Of a DNA stretch of 64,000 nucleotides, positions 33,901 through 39,944 are shown piece by piece (position 1 is the first letter of the stretch; each line of letters opens with the position of its first letter). Position numbers and translations under genes: made by a program. The stretch covers positions 310,001 to 374,000 of the forward strand of contig NZ_AUFK01000009.1 of the NCBI RefSeq assembly GCF_000426465.1. The letters run 5' to 3'. The DNA comes from Epilithonimonas caeni DSM 17710. Its GTDB lineage: Bacteria; Bacteroidota; Bacteroidia; Flavobacteriales; Weeksellaceae. The notes under the pieces are model-generated. The model made no database searches. It was not told the origin of the DNA and saw nothing but the letters and a program-made list of their open reading frames with translations.

Positions 33901-34064
33901 TGGGTGATGATGACAATTTGGGTATTGGTTACATCCGGAAATGCTTCAATCGGCATATTCTTGAAACTGATGAATCCCGAGACCGCCAAAATCGCCACCC
34001 AAATGAATGTGAAAGCTTTGTTCTTGAGTGAAAATGCTATGATATTTTTGATGAATTTGTTCAT
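30966..34064 (-). CDS. Heavy-metal efflux RND transporter (CzcA/CusA family)
   Basis: The 1032-residue inner-membrane proton-driven pump has the 12-helix RND plan. The N-terminus NKFIKNIIAFSLKNKAFTF is followed by the first periplasmic domain, then helix 4 LGAVDFGIIIDGAVVMVEG with the Asp/Glu proton-relay residues typical of the metal (HME) branch. The second periplasmic domain and GVGMIALIGICIQNGVILISEFH near the C-terminus complete it. It should assemble with the adaptor and TolC-type protein upstream to export monovalent or divalent metals. The metal cannot be fixed from sequence; no obvious methionine cluster of the CusA type stands out. A 290-base repeat-filled gap separates it from the adaptor gene. 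Confidence 0.93.
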   Translation of the reverse strand: MNKFIKNIIAFSLKNKAFTFIWVAILAVSGFISFKNMPIEAFPDVTNTQIVIITQWNGRSAEEVERFVTTPIELAMSPVQKKTSVRSTTMFGLSIVKILFEDGVDDIFARNMVNNQLRTVSLPEGIDPEVQPPYGPTGEIFRYTLESKGRDSRDLLTLQTWVVDRALRSVPGVADINVFGGQDKVFELSIDPRKLDKYNLTPSEVLDAVTNSNLNVGGDVIEKSGQAYVVRGIGLVKSISDIENITVHSDGGNPILVKNLADVHEGSLPRVGQASLDNEKDTVEGIVVMRKGENAQEVLLAVKAKIDELNNKILPKDVKMKTFYDRQNLMDFTTKTVMHNLLEGIILVTVIVLIFMADWRTTLIVSIIIPLSLLFAFFCLRMAGMSANLLSLGAVDFGIIIDGAVVMVEGLFVMLDHKAHKYGMERFNKMAKAGWIKQTGTGLGKAIFFSKLIIITSLLPIFSFQKVEGKMFSPLAFTLGFALLGALIFTLTLVPVMSHLLLKKNVREKNNPFVNFWDRSVMKGFKFTFRNKKISLLVSTVILAITLFSAKFLGTEFLPQLNEGSLWITAEMPMSSSLKESLKTADVLKKDIMSFSEVTGVLAQTGRSNDGTDPNGFGFVQFAVSLKPREEWKRKITYDELVEEIDKKLKNYQGITFNYSQPISDNVAEAVAGFKAENGIKIYGDNLHTLDRLAEEVLASIKDVEGVKEPGIIKNIGQPEISVVLDRNKMAAYGVLPADAQAVLEMAFGGKTASEMFDGERKFPIRLRYAEDYRKNEEDIASLMVPTQDGAKIPLKEISTIEKENGAAFIYRDDIKRYIGVKFSIRDRDLGGTIADAQKKVAKIKLPDGYSIGWTGQFENQQRATKRLAQVVPISILGIFFLLFILFGNMKDSLLVLANVPFALIGAIIALHLTHMNFGISAGVGMIALIGICIQNGVILISEFHQNVKNGLSLDTSIMEGVKVRTRPVVMTALMASIGLLPAALSTGIGSESQKPLAIVIIGGLITATVLTLLIFPIIFWIFNRRKNEVID

Positions 34065-34082
34065 ACGTTTTGGTTTTACCTT

Positions 34083-34258
34083 AGATCGTATCTACGGTTA
34101 TTGATATTGAACCCTTCGGGTTCTATTTGTATGTTGAATATTTTCCATAGGTTTCACCTACGGCTATTCATATTGAATCCTTCGGATTCTGTTTTTTGTG
34201 TCGTTGTCTTTTCCATAGGTTGCGCCTACGGCTACTCAAATTGAATCCTTCGGATTCT
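34083..34258. repeat. Three tandem REP units between adaptor and pump genes
   Basis: Units at 34083-34122, 34145-34190 and 34212-34258 each contain a first stem of the TAGGT-TTC-ACCTA type, linker CGGCTATTCATATT (with changes) and a second stem GAATCC-TTC-GGATTC; the first unit has GAACCC-TTC-GGGTTC. The GAACCC/GAATCC pair is a compensated change. They lie in the transcript between the two co-oriented genes, and could attenuate or stabilise parts of the mRNA. Confidence 0.85.
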
Positions 34259-34354
34259 TCCGATGAATTTTCAATATTAATTATAAAGATATCTTCAGAG
34301 ATAAAAACAAAAGATTGTAGGTCTTTTATCTTTTCTCTATCATCTTTAATCTCA

Positions 34355-35437
34355 TTAGTTATTCAAAGAGCGATAAATCAATAATTGATTGTTCGTCACG
34401 ATACTTTCTCCTTCGGAAAGTCCTTCTGAAACATAAGTTGTCTCCGAGTTTTGTTTCAAAATCTTAAGTTCTTTAACCTTGATATCGGTCTGCGATTTAT
34501 AAACCACGGCAAAATATCTGTTATCATCAAAAATCACGGCTTTGGAAGGGATTGCCAAGGCTGTTGCATTTTCGGATTTGGAAACTTTTATCGTCGCTTT
34601 GCTGTCGGGAATCAGCAATCCCTGCGAATTGTCCAACACTACTCTAGCCTGCATCGCATTGGTATCCGGGTCTATGATTTTGAAAATCTTATCGATTTGT
34701 CCGTAAAAAACTTTGTCTGGATATGACAATGTGGATACCTGAGCTTTCATTCCCAACGTAATTTTATCGATGTCTGCTTCGTTGACGTTCATAATGGCCC
34801 AAACATTTTTGGTGTTGGCAACATCGAAAATATTCTCGCTTCTGTCGCTTCTCAGTTCCATATCTTTGTTGATGTCCTTGTGAACGATATAACCGTTAAT
34901 AGGCGAAATAACACTGTAGATATTCCCTTTTTTCACATTATAAACCGTGCTGACGTCATTGGAACGTCGTAAAGCATCTTTTGCTTTTTTGACTTCGCTT
35001 TCGGCTTCCAGAACGTCTTTTTCGGTATTCAATTTGCCTGCGTAAAGCTCTTTTGCGACACGAAGGTTGTTCTCTGCGACTATCAAATCGGTTTTGGAAT
35101 CGCTGACATCTTTCTGAACTTCTGCCAACTCCGTACTTCTAATCGTTGCCAGGACCTGACCTTTGTGAACATAATCTCCCAATTCCACATTCACGCTGAG
35201 AACGTTACCGCCAACCAACGGAAAAATGTCGATGTATTTATTTTTATCTGCGGAGATTTTACCGTAAAAGCTGAATTCGTCCTCGATAAATTTCTTTTCA
35301 ACCTTTGCAAAAGTTGTGCTTTTCAGCATAGTATTGCTCAGTTCAAAACCTTTTGTTTCTTCCGGTTTTACTTCTTCTTGCTTGGAACAAGACAGCAAAA
35401 GTGTTGAAAGTATAATTGATGTAATAATTTTTCGCAT
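34355..35437 (-). CDS. Efflux RND periplasmic adaptor subunit (CzcB/CusB-like lipoprotein)
   Basis: The 360-residue product has a lipobox (STLLLSCSKQ, Cys at about 17). Next come a barrel-sandwich/lipoyl segment (VGGNVLSVNVELGDYVHKGQVLATI), an alpha-helical hairpin (about 105-160), and the returning lipoyl half (YSVISPINGYIVHKDI) with beta-barrel and membrane-proximal domains. It bridges the pump and the outer-membrane channel. Its ATG overlaps the stop of the TolC-type gene by one base (35437), showing tight coupling. It lacks a visible metal-binding His/Met-rich extension. Confidence 0.92.
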   Translation of the reverse strand: MRKIITSIILSTLLLSCSKQEEVKPEETKGFELSNTMLKSTTFAKVEKKFIEDEFSFYGKISADKNKYIDIFPLVGGNVLSVNVELGDYVHKGQVLATIRSTELAEVQKDVSDSKTDLIVAENNLRVAKELYAGKLNTEKDVLEAESEVKKAKDALRRSNDVSTVYNVKKGNIYSVISPINGYIVHKDINKDMELRSDRSENIFDVANTKNVWAIMNVNEADIDKITLGMKAQVSTLSYPDKVFYGQIDKIFKIIDPDTNAMQARVVLDNSQGLLIPDSKATIKVSKSENATALAIPSKAVIFDDNRYFAVVYKSQTDIKVKELKILKQNSETTYVSEGLSEGESIVTNNQLLIYRSLNN

Positions 35438-36684
35438 TAATAAAAGATTTTGGTTTGTACTAATTGGTTCAGGTTTTCTGCAGAAATCATAATCTGCTTT
35501 TTCATCTCATAAATCTGTAAAACAGTCTGTTTGTAACTCTCCATAAAATCGGTGAATTCTATCAAGCTTATATTGCCGTTTCGGAAGTTTTTGAGGATTC
35601 CGTTATAAACTGTTTCCAAATTTTCCAAATCGGTTTGTTTCAATTCAAAATATTGGTCATATTGGTTTTTCCAGGTTTGATAAGCAGATTCTACCTGAGT
35701 TTGGAGATTCAGTTTTTGATATTCTGAGTTTTTCTCGTTTTGCTGAATGGCATATTTTGCTTTTTCAACATTACCTTTATTCACTTTCCAAAGCGGAATT
35801 GGAATTCCGATTTTTAAATTAACTTCATTATTGAAAGTACCGGAAGCCTGGTCATATTCGGCTCCCAGATTAAGGTCCGGCGTATTCAGTGATTTTTGCC
35901 ATTGTGCGTAAAGCTTGCTGTTGTCAATCAGTTTTAATTGATAGAGATAATCTGCATTGTTTGCTAGAGCTTTTTCCTTAAGAATTTCCAAATCTCCGAA
36001 AGGCTGTGAAATCAGGATTTCATTTTCTTCCGGCTTTGAGAAATTAGCAATGGTTTTTTCCGAATTTCCAGTCAAAACTTTCATCGTCTGCTGGAATCCA
36101 AGAATATTGTTATTGATTTCAATCTTATCATTATTCAGCTGAATCACAATACTTTGAAGTCTCACAAAATCTTTAAGCGAAATATTTCCTTTGTCTGTCT
36201 GAACTTTGTACGCTGCCAAAAGTTCATTCATATATTTCAGCTGAGCATCGATGCTAATTTGTTTTTTTTGCTCATAAATCAGATTGTAATAAGTCTCTCG
36301 AAGCTGTGAACGAAGGTCAACCAATAATTGGTTAAACTGCAATTGCGAAAGTTCTTTGTTGGATTTTGCAAATTGGATTTCGTTTTTCTTTTTCCCGCCC
36401 AGATAAATCAATTGCGTGATTTCCACACCTTTTGCTCGCTCTACATCGAAAACTCTTTTGTCCTGTGGGTTAATTGCATTGACATAACCTTCTATTTGAG
36501 GAAGTTCCCAAATCTTTGCCTGAATAATATCGGCATCAGCCATATTGATATTGTATTGTGCGGCGAGAAGCTGGAGGTTGTTTTTTTGAAATGCCAGTTC
36601 GCAATCCTGAAGAGACATCTGCTGCTGCCCGGAAAGACAAACAAATGCCGAAACGGATAACACCAGCGTTGTAATTTTGTTCAT
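35437..36684 (-). CDS. TolC-family outer membrane channel (CzcC/CusC-like)
   Basis: From the ATG at 36684 the product is 415 residues beginning MNKITTLVLSVSAFVCLSGQ, a signal peptide. The frame opens eight codons earlier, but those precede the signal. Two repeats of long helices plus strands are visible: LQDCELAFQKNNLQLLAAQYNI and LNLGAEYDQASGTFNNEVNLKIGIPIPLWKVNKGNVEKAKY are characteristic OEP segments. It forms the outer-membrane trimer of the efflux system. It is first in the operon, with a candidate response-regulator operator 39-67 bases upstream. Confidence 0.9.
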   Translation of the reverse strand: MNKITTLVLSVSAFVCLSGQQQMSLQDCELAFQKNNLQLLAAQYNINMADADIIQAKIWELPQIEGYVNAINPQDKRVFDVERAKGVEITQLIYLGGKKKNEIQFAKSNKELSQLQFNQLLVDLRSQLRETYYNLIYEQKKQISIDAQLKYMNELLAAYKVQTDKGNISLKDFVRLQSIVIQLNNDKIEINNNILGFQQTMKVLTGNSEKTIANFSKPEENEILISQPFGDLEILKEKALANNADYLYQLKLIDNSKLYAQWQKSLNTPDLNLGAEYDQASGTFNNEVNLKIGIPIPLWKVNKGNVEKAKYAIQQNEKNSEYQKLNLQTQVESAYQTWKNQYDQYFELKQTDLENLETVYNGILKNFRNGNISLIEFTDFMESYKQTVLQIYEMKKQIMISAENLNQLVQTKIFY

Positions 36685-36722
36685 TCTTATCTCGTTTTGG
36701 TTTTGCAAAAATGGCTTACCGA

Positions 36723-36751
36723 GATTAAAACGGACTTAAATGTGACTTAAA
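36723..36751 (-). promoter_or_regulatory. Candidate operator for the metal-responsive regulator
   Basis: GACTTAAA occurs at 36733-36740 and 36744-36751 (11-base period), with a weaker half-site GATTAAAA at 36723-36730. On the operon strand this reads as tandem TTTAAGTC repeats about 50 bases upstream of the TolC-type gene. OmpR-type regulators bind tandem repeats with 10-11 base spacing, and one is encoded at 38474. Confidence 0.55.
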
Positions 36752-36855
36752 AAAAGCTTAATTGTTGTTTTAGATGATAGAAAATAGACAGATAGATGAA
36801 AGATTTTGATAAATTACTCTCTCGCAGATTTAGGAAATTTCGCAGATTTAAAACG

Positions 36856-36915
36856 CAATATTGTCATTCCGGAAGAATCTCAGCAGTTTAGATTCTGTCA
36901 GAATGACAAATATTG
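36856..36915. repeat. Long palindromic repeat (MITE-like)
   Basis: CAATATTGTCATTC (36856-36869) pairs with GAATGACAAATATTG (36901-36915) with one bulge, and inside it GAATCT pairs with AGATTC. The TGTCATTCCGG...GAATGACA form is a familiar dispersed palindrome in this bacterial group. Confidence 0.65.
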
Positions 36916-36941
36916 TATTTTTATAAACAAATGTTGATTCG

Positions 36942-37042
36942 AAGCTGAAAGCCGCAGCCCGACTTGAGTGGAGCTCTTTTTTGCATTGGGAAGAGCTTGG
37001 CAAAAAAAGCGGGAACGGAAGGCGGAAATAGCTGCCCAAATA
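36942..37042 (+). ncRNA. Structured intergenic element, copy III
   Basis: GCCGCAGCCCGACTTGAG (36951-36968) begins the element and GGAAGGCGGAAATAGCTGCC (37017-37036) ends it; GCAGC and GCTGC of the two ends can pair. Inside, AGCTCTT pairs with AAGAGCT, while CTTTTTTGC pairs with GCAAAAAAAG. These two pairings overlap and exclude one another. It corresponds in order and sequence to copy II at 30410-30515. There is no reading frame. Confidence 0.45.
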
Positions 37043-37046
37043 AAAA

Positions 37047-38411
37047 TTACTTGTTGAAAATCACTGTGAAAAGATTTTCTTTGTTGGAAAGCGATGTGTA
37101 GGAAATTTCTGCTCTATGGTATTCCAGAATACGTTTTACAATGCGTAGACCTAATCCAGAACCTGTTTTATTGTGCGAATTGCTACCACGCATGAAAGCA
37201 TCGAAGAGTTTTTCTCTTTCCTCAACCGGAATGGTAGTCCCAACGGAAAAGACTTTCACAATAATTCTAAAATCGGTTTCCTTGATAGAAATGTCAACTT
37301 CCTGATTATCCGAATATAAAGCCGCATTTTTGAACAAATTAACAAATGTGATCTCCAATAAGGATTTGACGCCTTTTACTGTCAAAATCGAATCTTCAAC
37401 ACTTTCTTCGTCAATCAAGAAATCCATTTTGAAGTCTGGGAAATTACGATGAACAGTCTCAAATGCATCGAAAACTACTTCATCAATTCTTACTTCTTCA
37501 TAAACACTGGCAATTCCCTCTTTATCGAACTTTGATAATAAAAGCAAGGATTTTGTAAGGTCGGACAACTGGTGGACATCCTGCAACATTTGTTGCAAAG
37601 TAGTTTTTGTTTTTGGAGAATGACTCTCCAACTGAATCAAATTTTCCAACTGGAAAGCCATTCTCGTCAAAGGCGTTCTAATCTCATGTGCCGCACTGGA
37701 ATTGAAATCTTTCTGTGACTGAAAAACATCGTCCAATCGACTGGTCATCAGATTAAATGATTTTGCCAAAACGCCAATTTCATCATTAGAATTTTTAACA
37801 ACAACAGGCGAAGTAAGCTTGTGAACACTGATATCCGAGATTTCTTGTTTGAGAATTTCCAATGGTTCAAGGAATTTTGAAACCAAATAATAACTGAAAA
37901 ACCAAATCAATATAATACTTACGAAATATGAAAAAATCAAAGTGTATTTTAAAAAGTCGAGTTTTGACTGACCTGTAATATCCTGAGCACTAGTCAAAAT
38001 GTAATAATTTTCGCCCTTTATGTTCCGAAGTGCGGCGTAAATTTCCGGAACCGAATATTCATTATAGATTGTTTTTTCTTTATCCAGTCTTTCTAAAAGA
38101 TTTTCGTCCCAAGTTATTTTTTTGTCTTTCAGCGTGCTGTAAACTAAATTTTTCTCGTTTCCGAAAATCATGATATTCTCATTAAGAAGGACATCATCCG
38201 AATTTTCGTCGAAAAAAATGGGCGCTTCTTTTTCAAAATCTTTTGATTTCTCGATAAAATTGACCGTAAAAACCAGACGTTTCTGAAATCTTTCCTTGAA
38301 CTCATCTCTCCGGAAATCATTAAACGAAACATACACAATGAACATCATAATCCCAAAAATAAGGGAAAATGCGATGCTTAAACTGAGCGCTATTTTACGT
38401 TTTAATGACAT
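37047..38411 (-). CDS. HAMP-containing sensor histidine kinase (CusS-like)
   Basis: The 454-residue kinase has two membrane helices (about 8-30 and 155-178) enclosing a periplasmic sensor of about 120 residues, then HAMP (FLEPLEILKQEISDIS). The phosphoacceptor box NSSAAHEIRTPLTRM has His242, followed by an N box (NLFKNAALYSDNQ) and G box (GSGLGLRIVKRIL). Its position beside a metal RND operon and an OmpR-type regulator suggests metal sensing. The periplasmic domain has few His, Cys or Met residues, so the metal site is not obvious. Confidence 0.9.
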   Translation of the reverse strand: MSLKRKIALSLSIAFSLIFGIMMFIVYVSFNDFRRDEFKERFQKRLVFTVNFIEKSKDFEKEAPIFFDENSDDVLLNENIMIFGNEKNLVYSTLKDKKITWDENLLERLDKEKTIYNEYSVPEIYAALRNIKGENYYILTSAQDITGQSKLDFLKYTLIFSYFVSIILIWFFSYYLVSKFLEPLEILKQEISDISVHKLTSPVVVKNSNDEIGVLAKSFNLMTSRLDDVFQSQKDFNSSAAHEIRTPLTRMAFQLENLIQLESHSPKTKTTLQQMLQDVHQLSDLTKSLLLLSKFDKEGIASVYEEVRIDEVVFDAFETVHRNFPDFKMDFLIDEESVEDSILTVKGVKSLLEITFVNLFKNAALYSDNQEVDISIKETDFRIIVKVFSVGTTIPVEEREKLFDAFMRGSNSHNKTGSGLGLRIVKRILEYHRAEISYTSLSNKENLFTVIFNK

Positions 38412-38473
38412 AAACTAATGATAAATGATGAGTGATAAATTATATAATTGATTTTGATGCAACTCTCAAACTC

Positions 38474-39151
38474 TTACAGTGGACTAAGGTAATATCCGAA
38501 ACCAGGTCTTGTGTGGATAAGTTTTGTTTTGAAATTTTTATCGATTTTTTTTCTCAGAAAGTTGATGTAAACTTCAATGGCATTGTTTGTAGATTGGAAT
38601 TGGTTTTTCCAGACTTCGTCAGAAATATATTGTTTGGAAAGCGTTCTTCCATTTGCTCTTGCCAATAAAACCAACAATTGAAATTCTTTCACGGTCAAAT
38701 TGATTTCTTCTCCGGAACGGAAAACCTTGCTGTCTTCCGGGTAAATAATCAGATCTTCGATAACGATTTTTTCCTTTTCTTCCGTTTTCGGGGTCAGTCT
38801 TCTCATTTGAGAATTAATTCTGAGTAGCAATTCTTCCAACAAAAATGGTTTTACCAAATAGTCATCAGCAGCTCTCAGAAAAGCTTCTTTTTTCTCCTCG
38901 ATTCCGTCATAGGCCGAAATAATGATGATTGGTGTTTCGGAATTGCTCTCGCGAATAGTTTTACAAATTTCCAATCCGTTGATTTTCGGAACATTGATAT
39001 CCAAAAGAAAAATATCATAATGCTTCTTTGAGAATACATCTAAAAATATTTCTCCGTCTTCTGCCTTATCTGTTTTGATAGACCTGGATTCCAAAAAAAG
39101 TGCAATTTCCGATGACAGAACAGAATCGTCCTCTAAAAGTAATGCCTGCAT
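38474..39151 (-). CDS. OmpR-family response regulator (CusR-like)
   Basis: The 225-residue product has a receiver with Asp8/Asp9 and phosphoacceptor Asp51 (IFLLDINVPKING), then Thr/Lys switch residues and a winged-helix DNA-binding domain (FQLLVLLARANGRTLSKQYI, then NAIEVYINFLRKKIDKNF and HTRPGFGYYL). The kinase gene follows after 62 bases. Together they probably control the efflux operon through the tandem repeats at 36723-36751. Confidence 0.92.
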   Translation of the reverse strand: MQALLLEDDSVLSSEIALFLESRSIKTDKAEDGEIFLDVFSKKHYDIFLLDINVPKINGLEICKTIRESNSETPIIIISAYDGIEEKKEAFLRAADDYLVKPFLLEELLLRINSQMRRLTPKTEEKEKIVIEDLIIYPEDSKVFRSGEEINLTVKEFQLLVLLARANGRTLSKQYISDEVWKNQFQSTNNAIEVYINFLRKKIDKNFKTKLIHTRPGFGYYLSPL

Positions 39152-39220
39152 TATGTGATGATTTATTTTACAAATATGGGGAAAAGTAATTAAGTAATTT
39201 TTTTGCCTTTAATTTATAAT

Positions 39221-39228
39221 TATATTTG
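39221..39228 (+). promoter_or_regulatory. -7 box before the hypothetical gene at 39267
   Basis: TATATTTG fits TAnnTTTG and lies 38 bases before the ATG. TTTTGCC at about 39201 is the nearest upstream TTG, slightly closer than usual. Confidence 0.45.
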
Positions 39229-39266
39229 AGGAAAATCGATAATTTCTGATTAAATCCCAAATTAAC

Positions 39267-39866
39267 ATGGAAAAACACGAGTTAGATGATTCAATTTATA
39301 AAAAAATATTAATGTCGGCAGAATTATTCTTGAAAAAAGAAACTGACAGGAGTGTCTTTATTGCAGATGCTCTTGATTGGCTGAATGACATAATGGAAAA
39401 TGAAGACTTAAATAGAGTGACCGACATACACATTTATGAGGAAGGTTTTAGCCAAAATGATAAAGATTTAAAAAACACAATTTTACATATGATCACATCA
39501 ATCATTGCAGATAAGTATTCTGATGATAATTTGCTGTATTTGGAAGAAATTATTTTGTTTGAGGACAATTTTAAAAGTGACCTCAGTTTTGATTATTATT
39601 TAAAAATAGGTAGATATCATACAAAATTTTTAAATCGTATTTTGACTTTTACTGAAAATAATATTAATAGTTTCACAAAAAATAAACTCAACGCAACTGC
39701 TTTTTATATGATGAAGGTCTATGGAATGAGTTCAAGAAATAAGAAATTATTCAATACTTCAAATACACTTCACCAAGAAAAATATCCGTCAGCTAAAAAT
39801 CAAAACACATCCGAAACCACTCAAGAAATAATACAAAAGCCAAAACAATGGTGGAAGTTCTGGTAA
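39267..39866 (+). CDS. Hypothetical protein with tryptophan-rich C-terminus
   Basis: The 199-residue, acidic, mainly helical cytoplasmic protein starts MEKHELDDSIYKKILMSAELF. It ends in PKQWWKFW after a polar, low-complexity linker (about 170-190), so the tail may be a short linear interaction or membrane-contact motif. No family was recognised. It stands alone with its own promoter box and a shared terminator. Confidence 0.7.
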   Translation: MEKHELDDSIYKKILMSAELFLKKETDRSVFIADALDWLNDIMENEDLNRVTDIHIYEEGFSQNDKDLKNTILHMITSIIADKYSDDNLLYLEEIILFEDNFKSDLSFDYYLKIGRYHTKFLNRILTFTENNINSFTKNKLNATAFYMMKVYGMSSRNKKLFNTSNTLHQEKYPSAKNQNTSETTQEIIQKPKQWWKFW

Positions 39867-39910
39867 TTTTCAAATATAATTTAGTAAGCTTTCCATATTG
39901 TAGAAATCAT

Positions 39911-39940
39911 AAACCCTTCAAAAATTTTGAAGGGTTTATA
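39911..39940. terminator. Bidirectional terminator
   Basis: AAACCCTTCAAAA (39911-39923) and its complement TTTTGAAGGGTTT form a long perfect stem between convergent genes. Confidence 0.85.
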
Positions 39941-39944
39941 TGTT

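Larger units (their letters stand above)
36709..37046. other. Intergenic region between efflux operon and sensor kinase
   Basis: No gene lies here. It holds the candidate operator (36723-36751), the CTCTCGCAGATTT repeat word (36819-36831) with a second CGCAGATTTA at 36841, a long hairpin (36856-36915) and structured-element copy III (36942-37042). Confidence 0.6.

Noticed and set aside
34083-34258. CRISPR array (three evenly spaced repeats)
   Set aside because: Units are palindromic composites of about 45 bases with 22-base gaps and diverged sequence. There are no cas genes and spacers are not unique protospacer-like segments.
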